Of a DNA stretch of 64,000 bases, positions 17,975-26,460 are shown one piece after another. The notes beneath the pieces were generated by a model. It saw only the letters and a program-made list of their open reading frames with translations. It ran no database searches and was not told the origin of the DNA. Origin of the DNA: Flavobacterium gelatinilyticum (GTDB lineage: Bacteria > Bacteroidota > Bacteroidia > Flavobacteriales > Flavobacteriaceae); the NCBI RefSeq assembly GCF_027111295.1, contig NZ_CP114287.1, forward strand, positions 4,588,001 to 4,652,000, given 5' to 3'. The translations under genes were made by a program, and so were the position numbers. The number at the start of each line of letters is the position of its first letter. Position 1 is the first letter of the stretch.

Positions 17975-18376
17975 TTATTTGTTGATTAATTTTTCAAGCT
18001 TTGTCATCATATCTTCTTTTTCTTTCAGCATACGCTCATACAATGCAATTTTCTCTTCATGTAATTGAATTATCTTTTCAATTGGATTGTAGTTATTAAT
18101 TATAAGTCCAGTCGCGTAATCATGCGCATTGAATGTGCTTGCAATAACATTTACTGCTCGTTCTTCATCAAAATTTTGAAAAGCTTCAATAGGAATTTTC
18201 AAAGAACTAGAGATTTGTTTAAGCAGATTGTCTTCAATTACTTCTTTCTGTTCCAGCATAGAAATTTTTTTCTGGTTCCAGTCTTCTCCCAAATCATAAG
18301 CAAGTGCTTCTTGTTTGATGCCAAGCATTTCTCTAAAACGTTTTACGTTTCTTCCCTGATGAATTTTCTGTTCCAT
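17975..18376 (-). CDS. XRE-type helix-turn-helix regulator with C-terminal coiled coil
   Basis: A 133-residue protein. Residues 9-62 resemble a Cro/CI-type HTH: VKRFREMLGIKQEALAYDL leads into KKISMLEQKE and then LLKQISSSLKIP. The C-terminal part (about 96-133) is strongly helical with charged heptads (ALYERMLKEKEDM) and may mediate dimerisation. Cro/CI-like regulators of this size in Flavobacterium are mostly of unknown target. It has a TATATTTG element 26 bp upstream and is separated from the downstream methyltransferase gene by about 220 bp. Confidence 0.8.
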   Translation of the reverse strand: MEQKIHQGRNVKRFREMLGIKQEALAYDLGEDWNQKKISMLEQKEVIEDNLLKQISSSLKIPIEAFQNFDEERAVNVIASTFNAHDYATGLIINNYNPIEKIIQLHEEKIALYERMLKEKEDMMTKLEKLINK

Positions 18377-18402
18377 AATGCATGTCGTTTTTTCTAAAGG
18401 TT

Positions 18403-18410
18403 CAAATATA
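18403..18410 (-). promoter_or_regulatory. Candidate -7 element for the XRE regulator gene
   Basis: CAAATATA on the plus strand reads TATATTTG on the minus strand, 26 bp upstream of the ATG. Confidence 0.5.
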
Positions 18411-18596
18411 AAGTTATTTGTACTAAAAATACTAAGTTTTAAAGGTAAAAAAACATCTCATTAAACGTACTCTTTTTGTCAGATATTATACCTGAATTTA
18501 GAATATTTTACCTCAATATTAATTTCACTTGTTTAATTGTTCTAGGGAAAAGCCGTGTAATTACTCTGTTATAAATATTTGAAAAGCTAAAAAAAA

Positions 18597-19376
18597 TTAT
18601 GCTCGAATTATAAAATGCTCTTTCGGCTGTTCTCTTCTAAAAAATACAAATCCCCATTGAAAAGTATCAATCGTGACTTTTACTTGAGGATGATTTTTAA
18701 TGATTTCCCAAGCTTCTTCCATATCTTCTGACCAATGAATGTCATCGAAAATCCAAACAGAATCATTGTCTATTGTTGGCAATAAAAGATCAAAATATGC
18801 TAGAGTTGCTTTTTTAGAATGATTTCCGTCAAAATATATTAGGTTGTAATTTACAGCTTGAATATTCTCGGAAATTAAAAAAGATTCAAATTCAGAAATT
18901 ACATTTTCGACATTATTACAATCAAATTCAGCCAGCTGATTTTGTGCAGCATTTGCTGTGTTCGGACAGCCTTCAATTGTAACCACTTTAGCTTTGGGAT
19001 TCCCTAAAGCCAGGGCAGAAGTTGCCAAACCCAAAGAAGTTCCTATTTCCAGAATGTTTTTTGGCTGAAAATACTGCGTTACCCGAAACAATAATTCGGC
19101 ACGTTTTGGCGAAATTCCTGCAGTTGAAGCAATTTTAGAAATCTGTCTTCGGTTTGATTTAAAGACTTTTGAACCGGCTCCAAAATCGGTTACGTCAATA
19201 AAGTTTTTGTTTTCTAAAAGTGATTTTCGGTATTTTTTTAGAATTTGATATTCCGGTTTTGGTTTTTTGTCGTAAAAACATTTGGTCAGCAAATTAAAAA
19301 CAAACGGAGAATGAACTCCATGTTCGTTTTTAGATTCCCAAAGAAATTTTAGATACGATTTAATTTGAAACAGCAT
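18597..19376 (-). CDS. Class I SAM-dependent methyltransferase (O-methyltransferase-like)
   Basis: A 259-residue protein. Motif I of the Rossmann methyltransferase fold is ILEIGTSLGLAT (about 109-120), followed by VVTIEGCPNTA (about 133-143) as the acidic strand and LIYFDGNHSKKATLAYFD (about 179-196) carrying the metal-type Asp typical of the Methyltransf_24 group. Members methylate small molecules or sugars, and the substrate cannot be predicted. It is followed 17 bp upstream, on the same strand, by the FKBP gene, so the pair is probably co-transcribed from the FKBP side. Confidence 0.82.
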   Translation of the reverse strand: MLFQIKSYLKFLWESKNEHGVHSPFVFNLLTKCFYDKKPKPEYQILKKYRKSLLENKNFIDVTDFGAGSKVFKSNRRQISKIASTAGISPKRAELLFRVTQYFQPKNILEIGTSLGLATSALALGNPKAKVVTIEGCPNTANAAQNQLAEFDCNNVENVISEFESFLISENIQAVNYNLIYFDGNHSKKATLAYFDLLLPTIDNDSVWIFDDIHWSEDMEEAWEIIKNHPQVKVTIDTFQWGFVFFRREQPKEHFIIRA

Positions 19377-19393
19377 TCTGAATTAGGAATATC

Positions 19394-19879
19394 TTAGTTG
19401 ATTGATTTTAATGTAATATCAAATATAAGTACAGATCCTCCGGGAATACCGTTGTAATTGTGGCTGCCGTAGCCTAAATGTGCAGGAATAAAAAGTTTGC
19501 CTTTTCCTCCTGGTTTAAATTTAGGAATTCCTTCTTTCCATCCCAGTATTACCTGATTTAAACCAAACGACGCACCTTTTTTCTCTTCCTCTGTTTCTGC
19601 ATCCGGATCACTTTCGTCAAATGTATTTCCGTTTGTGTAATATCCTCTGTAAACAACAGTCACATTTGAAGTTGCTTCAGGAAACTTTTCACCTTCACCT
19701 TGTTCTTCAATAATAAAGTATAAACCAGAATTATTTCTTTCTGCAGTAAGGTTGTTTGCAGCTAAATAATCAACAATTTCCTGTTCGTTTTGAGCAGTGT
19801 AATCTTTTGTTTCATCCTTATCGCTTGCGCATGAGCTTAGGAGAACAACAGATAGCAGGGTTAATATAAGGTGTTTCAT
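19394..19879 (-). CDS. FKBP-type peptidyl-prolyl cis-trans isomerase lipoprotein
   Basis: A 161-residue lipoprotein. The signal ends in the lipobox LLSSC (Cys17). From about residue 60 to the end it is an FKBP domain: VTVVYRGYYTNGNTFDES, FGLNQVILGWKEGIPKFKPGGKGKLFIPAHLGYG and VLIFDITL are all standard. It should catalyse proline isomerisation in folding of exported proteins at the periplasmic face. The 13-bp array lies 30 bp upstream of its start, between it and the four-helix-bundle gene. Confidence 0.92.
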   Translation of the reverse strand: MKHLILTLLSVVLLSSCASDKDETKDYTAQNEQEIVDYLAANNLTAERNNSGLYFIIEEQGEGEKFPEATSNVTVVYRGYYTNGNTFDESDPDAETEEEKKGASFGLNQVILGWKEGIPKFKPGGKGKLFIPAHLGYGSHNYNGIPGGSVLIFDITLKSIN

Positions 19880-19910
19880 TTTTTTATTGTTTTTATGACT
19901 AATTATTTCG

Positions 19911-19962
19911 TTTTCAGTCTCAGTTTTCAGTCTCAGTTTTCAGTCTCAGTTTTCAGACTGGG
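19911..19962. repeat. Tandem 13-bp repeat array, left of the four-helix-bundle gene
   Basis: TTTTCAGTCTCAG is repeated three times without change (19911-19949), then once diverged as TTTTCAGACTGGG. The array runs into the stop region of the downstream end of the four-helix-bundle gene, so that its last residues are coded by the repeat. Confidence 0.85.
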
Positions 19963-20355
19963 TTGAGTTTTTAGTTTTTCAGTTTTGTTATTTTGGCATC
20001 CAAACTTTGTTGGATTGTTAATCATATAATTTATTAGTTTTCCAATTTCTATATTTTTAGTGTTTAACGATTCAAACACTTCTTTACTTATGTATTTACA
20101 AGCCAGAGAAAATTCCAGCCATGTATTCGTTTCAGAGTTTTCAGCATCACTATCAGTCAGTTTGCTTATAAAATGATTCATATATCTCCTTTTTCGATAT
20201 GCTTCTGCAATATTAGCTGTAACACTTCGCGAAGATCTTCTTATTTGATCGGTCAGCGAATATTTTTCTTCTGTTGGAAATATTTTTGATAATTCAAAAA
20301 TTTCCATAGCAATCTCAAATGACTTTTTATAAGCCAGTAATTCTTTGTAATCCAT
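19933..20355 (-). CDS. Four-helix-bundle protein (23S rRNA intervening-sequence family)
   Basis: A 140-residue protein of the S23/IVP family (PF05635). The N-terminal MDYKELLAYKKSFEIAMEIF, the LTDQIRRSSRSVTANIAEAY core near residues 38-57 and the following helices are characteristic. In other bacteria the family is encoded inside intervening sequences of 23S rRNA, and it is structurally similar to the Avd protein of diversity-generating retroelements; neither rRNA nor reverse transcriptase is present here. The gene is bracketed by inverted arrays of the same 13-bp word, and its last codons (KTETEN) lie in the left array. It may move as part of a repeat element, which is inference. Confidence 0.88.
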   Translation of the reverse strand: MDYKELLAYKKSFEIAMEIFELSKIFPTEEKYSLTDQIRRSSRSVTANIAEAYRKRRYMNHFISKLTDSDAENSETNTWLEFSLACKYISKEVFESLNTKNIEIGKLINYMINNPTKFGCQNNKTEKLKTQPSLKTETEN

Positions 20356-20434
20356 TTTTTTATTTTTTGCAAGAATAATAAAAAAGAGGAAAAAGATTAC
20401 TTTTTTATAGATATATTTTTACTAACACACAACG

Positions 20435-20460
20435 ACTGCGACTAAAAACTGCGACTGAAA
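20435..20460. repeat. 13-bp repeats right of the four-helix-bundle gene, opposite orientation
   Basis: ACTGCGACTAAAA (20435-20447) and ACTGCGACTGAAA (20448-20460) are complements, with small changes, of the TTTTCAGTCTCAG word in the left array. The gene is thus flanked by the same unit in inverted orientation. Confidence 0.65.
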
Positions 20461-20465
20461 ACTAA

Positions 20466-22328
20466 CTATCCTTCAATTTTAGCAGAGAGCTCAAACCATC
20501 TCTCTTCCTTTGCTTCAATTTTATTAATGATATTTTGAAGTTCGCCGGCTTTTTTCTCGATATCGGCATCGGCTACTTTTCCGTCAGAGAATAATTGTTC
20601 GATTTTGGCTTTTTCAGCTTCAAGATCTTTAATTTCTCTTTCGATTTTCTGATATTCTTTTTGCTCGTTAAAAGTCAGATTTCCGGTTGTGTTGTTTTGT
20701 TTCCAGTCTTTCTTTTCGGCTTTTGTTTCTTCTTTTTGAGTAACATCGGCACTGTCTTCATAAGCACGGAAATCAGAATAGTTTCCGGGGAAATTTTCGA
20801 TTTCGCCCTGACCTCTAAAAACAAATAAATGATCGACGATTTTGTCCATAAAATAACGGTCGTGAGATACTACTAATAAACATCCCGGATAATCCAGAAG
20901 GAAACTTTCCAGAACGTTCAGTGTTACAATATCCAAATCGTTTGTAGGCTCATCGAGAATTAAAAAGTTTGGGTTTTGGATTAAAACCGTACACAAGTAC
21001 AAACGTTTTAATTCGCCTCCGCTTAATTTTTCAACATAATCGTATTGTTTTTTGGCATCAAAAAGAAAACGCTCCAATAATTGAGAAGCCGAAATAATCT
21101 TTCCTTTTGTAAGCGGAATATATTCTCCGTATTCTTTAATCACATCAATTACACGCTGCCCTGGTTTTGGATTAATTCCCGATTGTGTGTAATAACCCAC
21201 TTTTATAGTATCGCCTTTTACAACGCGTCCGCTGTCCGGCGGAATTGTTCCTGTTAACAGATTCAGGAAAGTAGATTTTCCTGTTCCGTTTTTACCAATA
21301 ATCCCGATTCTTTCGCCGCGCTGAAAATCAAAACTAAAATCATCCAGAATAATTTTGTCCTTGAATTTTTTAGAAAGTTTGTGAAGCTCAATGATTTTGC
21401 TTCCCATTCTTTCCATGTTAATTTCAAGCTCTACTTTATTTTCTTTACGTCGGCTTTGTGCTTTTTCCTTAATAATGTAAAAATCGTCCTGACGTGATTT
21501 AGATTTGGTGGTTCTCGCTTTTGGCTGGCGGCGCATCCATTCTAATTCTTTTACAAATAAGTTTTTGGCTTTGTCAATACTGGCATTTTCAGAAGTGATT
21601 CTTTCTTCTTTTTTCTGTAAATAATACGAGTAATTTCCTTTGTATTGGTATAATTTTCCGTTGTCTAATTCGATAATTTCATTGCAGACACGTTCCAGAA
21701 AGAAACGATCGTGCGTTACCATAAACAATGTAATATTTTCTTTGGCAAAATAACTTTCAAGCCATTCGATCATTTCAAGATCCAAATGGTTGGTTGGCTC
21801 ATCCAGAATCAATAAATCCGGACGATTGATTAGGATTATAGCCAGTGAAAGACGTTTTTTTTGTCCTCCCGAAAGGCTTTTAACTTTCAGCTTAAAATCT
21901 TCCAGTTTTAGTTTGAACAAAATCTGTTTGTACTGCGTTTCAAAATCCCACGCATTGTGCTGATCCATAGCATCGAAAGCTTTTTGATAGGCTTCTTCAT
22001 CAGCAGGATTTTCCAGTGCTTTTTCGTACGCTTCGATTACCTTAAGCGTTTCATTGTCTGAAGCGAAAATACTTTCTTCAATCGTAAGTTCATCCTGCAG
22101 GTTATTGTCCTGCGAAAGAAACGCCATTCTGATTCCTTTTCTCAAAACAACCTGTCCGGTATCCGGCTCCTCCAAACCATTGATAATGCTCATAATGGTG
22201 GTTTTTCCGGAACCATTTTTAGCAATAAAAGCGATTTTCTGGTCTTTGTTAATTCCAAAAGAAATGTTGTCAAAAAGGACTCTTTCGCCAAATGACTTCG
22301 ATATATTTTCTACAGATAAGTAGTTCAT
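20466..22328 (-). CDS. ABC-F family ATP-binding protein (Uup-like)
   Basis: A 620-residue protein with two fused ABC ATPase domains and no membrane segment. Domain 1 has Walker A GKNGSGKTT form (AKNGSGKTT, 36-44) and LSGGQKKRLSLA with LLILDEPT; domain 2 has GKNGTGKST near 337 and LSGGELKRL with FLILDEPT. The two domains are joined by an Arg/Lys-rich linker of about 80 residues near 245-310, as in ribosome-binding ABC-F factors. The C-terminal coiled coil of about 65 residues (EYQKIEREIKDL) matches Uup, which binds DNA or ribosomes. It is probably a translation factor; the specific role is not clear. Confidence 0.9.
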   Translation of the reverse strand: MNYLSVENISKSFGERVLFDNISFGINKDQKIAFIAKNGSGKTTIMSIINGLEEPDTGQVVLRKGIRMAFLSQDNNLQDELTIEESIFASDNETLKVIEAYEKALENPADEEAYQKAFDAMDQHNAWDFETQYKQILFKLKLEDFKLKVKSLSGGQKKRLSLAIILINRPDLLILDEPTNHLDLEMIEWLESYFAKENITLFMVTHDRFFLERVCNEIIELDNGKLYQYKGNYSYYLQKKEERITSENASIDKAKNLFVKELEWMRRQPKARTTKSKSRQDDFYIIKEKAQSRRKENKVELEINMERMGSKIIELHKLSKKFKDKIILDDFSFDFQRGERIGIIGKNGTGKSTFLNLLTGTIPPDSGRVVKGDTIKVGYYTQSGINPKPGQRVIDVIKEYGEYIPLTKGKIISASQLLERFLFDAKKQYDYVEKLSGGELKRLYLCTVLIQNPNFLILDEPTNDLDIVTLNVLESFLLDYPGCLLVVSHDRYFMDKIVDHLFVFRGQGEIENFPGNYSDFRAYEDSADVTQKEETKAEKKDWKQNNTTGNLTFNEQKEYQKIEREIKDLEAEKAKIEQLFSDGKVADADIEKKAGELQNIINKIEAKEERWFELSAKIEG

Positions 22329-22428
22329 GTTTTTTTATTTTTTAAATCAGATCATACAGCATTTTAAATATGTTGTTTTCTGAATTATTTGTACAGCGTT
22401 TTTGTGCTGTTTTTCTTTAAATTGACCG

Positions 22429-22436
22429 CAAATATA
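22429..22436 (-). promoter_or_regulatory. Candidate -7 element for the ABC-F gene
   Basis: CAAATATA on the plus strand, TATATTTG on the minus strand, about 100 bp upstream of the ABC-F start. Confidence 0.45.
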
Positions 22437-22455
22437 GCCTTTTGAATTTAAACTA

Positions 22456-22482
22456 AAAAAGATAGCAAATGGCTATCTTTTT
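22456..22482 (-). terminator. Terminator downstream of the small membrane-protein pair
   Basis: AAAAAGATAGC (22456-22466) pairs with GCTATCTTTTT (22472-22482) around a short loop. It lies about 110 bp beyond the stop at 22592. Confidence 0.7.
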
Positions 22483-22591
22483 GGTTTGAAATTTTAAATG
22501 GTTTTCTTTTTAGATTGTTGTTGTTTTGTAGGTTTAATTTTTCTATGATTTTTATTTGCTAATTTGGTTAGTTATGATTTTATACAAATCA

Positions 22592-23179
22592 TTAATCAAG
22601 AATATTTTTCCACTTAGTGTTGCTGTTGATGGTGTCAATATCGTAACACAGTATTTCAAATTGACTCAGGAGCCTGGTTATTTCTTTTCTTGTAGTTTTA
22701 GGATCTTGGCAAAGTTGCAAAATTCTATTTTCTATAATTTTTGATTTTTTGAGAGATTCTTGAGTAATTCTATTTCGTTCTGTTATAATTTTTCTTAATG
22801 AATCAATTCTCTTTATATAGATAAGATTACTTTCTCTACTGGAACTTTTTTTAATTTCATCATTAATAATATTTTTAAGAGACTGATTGATGGCATCTAA
22901 GCTCTTGGAATAATCCACACTTTTAGGAATATTTATTGCAGGATTAAAATTAATTCTAATAGTATCTTTAGGTTGTTCATTACCATCTCTTTTTAGAAAA
23001 GAAATGAGAGAATCTTTATATTTATTAGATAGTACAAGACTATCGTTAGTTATTTTTAAATTTACTAATTTAGAATTTTTGGTGTCAATATTTTCAGCTT
23101 GAAATATAAAAAGTATTGGAATAACAGTTGTTATTAATCCTAGCAATATAAGCTTTACATTTTTTAAATCTTTTTTCAT
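22592..23179 (-). CDS. Unknown protein with N-terminal anchor and coiled coil
   Basis: I do not recognise this 195-residue protein. One hydrophobic segment lies at residues 9-27 (VKLILLGLITTVIPILFIF), preceded by Lys-rich residues, so the N-terminus should be in the cytoplasm and the rest outside. The remainder is polar, Ser/Ile/Lys/Asn-rich and likely helical, with a possible coiled coil around 90-160. It starts within the stop of the preceding gene (ATGA overlap), so the two are translated together. Composition is more AT-rich than its neighbours, which could mean horizontal transfer. Confidence 0.6.
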   Translation of the reverse strand: MKKDLKNVKLILLGLITTVIPILFIFQAENIDTKNSKLVNLKITNDSLVLSNKYKDSLISFLKRDGNEQPKDTIRINFNPAINIPKSVDYSKSLDAINQSLKNIINDEIKKSSSRESNLIYIKRIDSLRKIITERNRITQESLKKSKIIENRILQLCQDPKTTRKEITRLLSQFEILCYDIDTINSNTKWKNILD

Positions 23180-23574
23180 AGCATTTTTTGTTTTATCAAC
23201 TCTCTGATTATTTCGCTCAATTCTTGATTAGTTATTGATACTTGTGTAAGTTGTTGAGGAATTCCTTCTTCATTTTGATATAATTTTTTAAAGGCTTCAT
23301 ATAAATTAACCTTGCGTTCTGAAATAGAGTCTTCCTGTAGGCTCATAAATAGATAGCTAAAAATTGGGATTAAAAAGACCTTTACTGTATCACCTGAATA
23401 GAGAATTTCAACATTCTCTTTTATGTATGCGTAGATTATTAAAAATACAACAGCTATAATAATCGAGTATAGACAAATCCAAAAACGTTTTTCTCGAAAT
23501 TTACCATCTTCTAACTCTATCGCACAAAGAGTTTCTAAAATTTCCTTGTATGAATTAACTGAAAACTCTCCCAT
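23176..23574 (-). CDS. Unknown small membrane protein with two transmembrane segments
   Basis: A 132-residue protein I do not recognise. After a polar 28-residue N-terminus there are two hydrophobic segments, about 31-49 (ICLYSIIIAVVFLIIYAYI) and 65-78, then a helical polar tail. The topology puts both ends in the cytoplasm. It overlaps the following membrane-anchored gene by 4 bp and probably forms a complex with it. The gene has no clear promoter element; 379 bp of AT-rich sequence lie upstream. Confidence 0.6.
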   Translation of the reverse strand: MGEFSVNSYKEILETLCAIELEDGKFREKRFWICLYSIIIAVVFLIIYAYIKENVEILYSGDTVKVFLIPIFSYLFMSLQEDSISERKVNLYEAFKKLYQNEEGIPQQLTQVSITNQELSEIIRELIKQKML

Positions 23575-23953
23575 TTTTTAAATATTTTATACAGTTTATT
23601 TTTATCTACGATAATGGTTTCAATAAGTCCAATTTCCTTCATCTTATGCTACATGTTAAGATTTCGTTGACCTATCTAAATATTTTTTTTTATAGTTCTT
23701 TTTTTGATGTTTATAATATTGAAATATAAGTGTTTAAAGTGGAATTTAGTCAAGTAGATATACCTGTTTTATGTTTGAATTTGAATGAGAAATAGAGGTT
23801 TAATAAAATTCCAAAAACATAACGATTGTTGTGTAGTTGTCTAGCCAAGATTGACATAATATTTTATACAATTTGAAGTTAAGTAATTCTAGTGTAATAA
23901 ATAAAGTTAGTGTTTGGTAATGAAGTATTAATAATCAATTTCTATTGAATAAA
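23575..23953. other. AT-rich spacer without recognisable features
   Basis: I see no coding frame of useful length, no strong hairpin and no repeat in this stretch. Nothing beyond its low GC content can be said. It separates the membrane-protein pair from the secreted propeller-like protein. Confidence 0.5.
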
Positions 23954-24919
23954 TTATTTACGGACATACGATTTCAGCACAGAACTCAAATCTAAATAAT
24001 GAATTTGCTGCGGAGTATTCAAAACTGGTTTGCGAACCAGAGACTCATTCGTAATAAAATAATGGAGACCGTCTTTTGTGGTAATACCTTCAATTTGATG
24101 AAACGGAAGTTTAAGATTTATGCGGCGTTTGTTTCCTGATGAAAAATCAAAGTTTTTAAAATCGTATAAAAGATACAGAAACGTTTTTCCGGTTTTAGAA
24201 TAACCGCAGAGTGCTATGATTTTTTTGTCTTCAAGATAAACGGCTCCGGTTACTAAACCATTTGTGTCGATGGTAGTTTTAAATTTTGCAATATGATTTC
24301 CGGTTTCATTAGGCAGGACGTAAACTGCGGTTTTAGAAGATTTCCATTGTTTGGTAAAAAGATAAATACTGTCCTTGGAAACAATAAAAGCTTCACAGTC
24401 AAAATTGGTTGAGTTGGGTTTTTGAGCCGAAAAATCCGTTTGGTCTTCGTAGCTGAAAGTAATTTTCCTGATAACCGGATTCTGATTGAGAAAAGATTGT
24501 TTTTCGATTTTCAGGATATTCAAATCGGTTCGGTTTCCTCGGTAATTGTTTCCAAAGTCACCTATATAAATATGTGTGCTGTCCTGCGAAATTTCTTCCC
24601 AGTCATGATTGATGACCTGATCCAGCACTATTTTTCTTTTTATTTTTCCTAAGGAGTCCAGTCCGTAAATGGTTTTGTCGTGATCATCATTATGTGTCCA
24701 GAGTAAATTATCAAAAGCTGTTAAGCCCGAAGTCTCTTTAATCGTGTCGCTTAATTTTATAGAATATTCCGGTTTTAGTTTTAAAGTTTTATAGAGACAA
24801 GTTCCGTTATTTTCTGCAGCAGCGTCATTGTAATTTTTTGCAAGCGGATCTGTACAGCCGGAAGTCTGGGCATAAGCAGATAAAGAGATGAAATAAAGAA
24901 ATAAAATAATCCTGCACAT
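23954..24919 (-). CDS. Secreted protein with a GCTDPxAxNY motif and propeller-like body
   Basis: A 321-residue protein starting at MCRIILFL. Its signal peptide ends at about SAYAQ. It continues with SGCTDPLAKNYNDAAAENNGTC, a Cys-bounded motif seen in many Bacteroidota surface proteins, then a body of repeated short beta-strand segments with Trp/Gly-containing loops (for example LLWTHNDDHDKTIYGLD, EEISQDSTHIYIGDFGNN). This suggests a beta-propeller similar to SdiA-regulated-type proteins, but the specific family is not certain. A longer frame would add 36 hydrophobic residues and is not supported; a CAAAAGTA promoter element (minus strand) lies just upstream of the chosen start. Confidence 0.65.
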   Translation of the reverse strand: MCRIILFLYFISLSAYAQTSGCTDPLAKNYNDAAAENNGTCLYKTLKLKPEYSIKLSDTIKETSGLTAFDNLLWTHNDDHDKTIYGLDSLGKIKRKIVLDQVINHDWEEISQDSTHIYIGDFGNNYRGNRTDLNILKIEKQSFLNQNPVIRKITFSYEDQTDFSAQKPNSTNFDCEAFIVSKDSIYLFTKQWKSSKTAVYVLPNETGNHIAKFKTTIDTNGLVTGAVYLEDKKIIALCGYSKTGKTFLYLLYDFKNFDFSSGNKRRINLKLPFHQIEGITTKDGLHYFITNESLVRKPVLNTPQQIHYLDLSSVLKSYVRK

Positions 24920-24941
24920 TTTCCTTAAGTTTAGGTTAAGG

Positions 24942-24949
24942 CAAAAGTA
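24942..24949 (-). promoter_or_regulatory. Candidate -7 element for the secreted protein gene
   Basis: CAAAAGTA on the plus strand, TACTTTTG on the minus strand, 23 bp upstream of the start at 24919. Confidence 0.45.
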
Positions 24950-25044
24950 ATTTTTTAAGAATAGTAAAAAAAATAGGATTATTAATATAATTAAAATGTT
25001 ACTTTGCAGCCATAAGTGTAAGCCCAAATCTCAGCCCCCGAAAT

Positions 25045-26457
25045 ATGAGAATTTTAGAAGAATTATCCAGGTTTAGAATGTCCCGTTATTTCAAACTTTT
25101 GTTTGTATGCTGGGACGTGATTTTACTCAATACTGCCATTATTCTTTCTGCTTTAGCCAGATTTGGAAGCTTAGACGAACTTTTCATCAAAGAAGAAAAA
25201 ACCGTTTCGCTTGTTGCTAATTTAATCTGGATTGGACTGCTTCTTAATAAAGATTCACATCAGATGATTCGTATTGAGCGCATCGAATCTATTTTAAAAC
25301 GAACCATCCAGAAACTGATTATACACGCGTCTTTAATAGCCATTTTTGTTGTTTTCTTAAAATTCTCTGATATTTCGAGACTTAGGTTATTATTGTTTTA
25401 CGTTTTCTTTTTTGGAATTTTATTGATTTCTAGATACGTATCTATGAAGCTTTTAAAAAGAATACGGGCAAAAGGATACAACTTTAGGAATTTTATTATT
25501 GTTGGCGCTAATGAAACGGGCGAAAAAATGCGTAAGATTCTGGCAAAAGACTTAACTTACGGTTATAAATTTTTAGGTTTTTTTGATGAAAAACCGGATG
25601 CTGATTTTCCTGAAAAAGTTTTAGGTAATTTTGATGCTGTACAGGATTTTATCGTCGAAGAAAATGTTGACGAAATGTATGTTGCACTGCATATTGATAA
25701 TATCGAAATCATAAACAGACTTGTAAAAATCTGTGAGCAGAATATGGTTCGTATTAAGTTTATTCCGGATTTTCAGCTGTATACAAAATCAAGCAAGGTA
25801 GAAATTACTTTCTACGAAAATACTCCCGTATTAATGCTGCGCAGAGAACCTTTAGAATCCCCAGCTAACAGGCTGATTAAAAAAGCTTTTGATGTCTGTT
25901 TTTCAGCACTCGTAATCCTGTTGATATTTCCGTGGCTGTTTCCTATAGTAATGCTTATTATTAAAATAGAATCGCCGGGACCTGTTTTTTTTAAGCAGAA
26001 ACGTTCCGGACGTGATAACCGTGAGTTTGTATGTCTGAAATTTAGAAGTATGTACGTAAACGATCTGGCACATAACAAACAGGCCGGAAAGGGAGATAGC
26101 CGTATAACGAAATTTGGGGCTTTTATTCGTAAAACGAGTATTGACGAACTTCCTCAGTTTTTTAATGTCTTTTGGGGCGATATGTCGGTTGTTGGACCAC
26201 GTCCGCACATGATAAACCTTGCAAAAGAATACAGTGAGCTGATAAATAATTATTTAGTTCGTCAGTTTGCCAAACCCGGAATTACAGGCTGGGCGCAGGT
26301 AAATGGGTATCGCGGCGAAACCAAAGAACTTATCGATATGGAAAACAGGGTAGAATACGATATTTGGTATATCGAAAACTGGAGTTTACTGCTTGACATA
26401 AAAATTATAGTAAGAACCATAATTAATATCCTTAAAGGAGAAGAAAACGCTTATTAG
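25045..26457 (+). CDS. Polyprenyl-phosphate sugar phosphotransferase (WcaJ/WbaP-like)
   Basis: A 470-residue integral membrane protein. The N-terminal half has about four transmembrane segments and a Rossmann-like CoA-binding-type region (NFIIVGANETGEKMR, about 149-163). Residues 275-470 form the bacterial sugar transferase domain (PF02397), with the membrane re-entrant helix, KIESPGPVFFKQKRSG, LKFRSMYVN and GDMSVVGPRP. It should transfer a sugar phosphate from a nucleotide sugar to undecaprenyl phosphate, the first committed step of capsule or exopolysaccharide synthesis. Its stop lies 3 bp from the stop of a convergent CpsB-type phosphatase gene, which commonly regulates this pathway. Confidence 0.9.
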   Translation: MRILEELSRFRMSRYFKLLFVCWDVILLNTAIILSALARFGSLDELFIKEEKTVSLVANLIWIGLLLNKDSHQMIRIERIESILKRTIQKLIIHASLIAIFVVFLKFSDISRLRLLLFYVFFFGILLISRYVSMKLLKRIRAKGYNFRNFIIVGANETGEKMRKILAKDLTYGYKFLGFFDEKPDADFPEKVLGNFDAVQDFIVEENVDEMYVALHIDNIEIINRLVKICEQNMVRIKFIPDFQLYTKSSKVEITFYENTPVLMLRREPLESPANRLIKKAFDVCFSALVILLIFPWLFPIVMLIIKIESPGPVFFKQKRSGRDNREFVCLKFRSMYVNDLAHNKQAGKGDSRITKFGAFIRKTSIDELPQFFNVFWGDMSVVGPRPHMINLAKEYSELINNYLVRQFAKPGITGWAQVNGYRGETKELIDMENRVEYDIWYIENWSLLLDIKIIVRTIINILKGEENAY

Positions 26458-26460
26458 TTT

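Noticed and set aside
19911..19962. Possible CRISPR or att site from the repeats beside the S23-type gene.
   Set aside because: Direct 13-bp tandem copies have no unique spacers, and no integrase is present.
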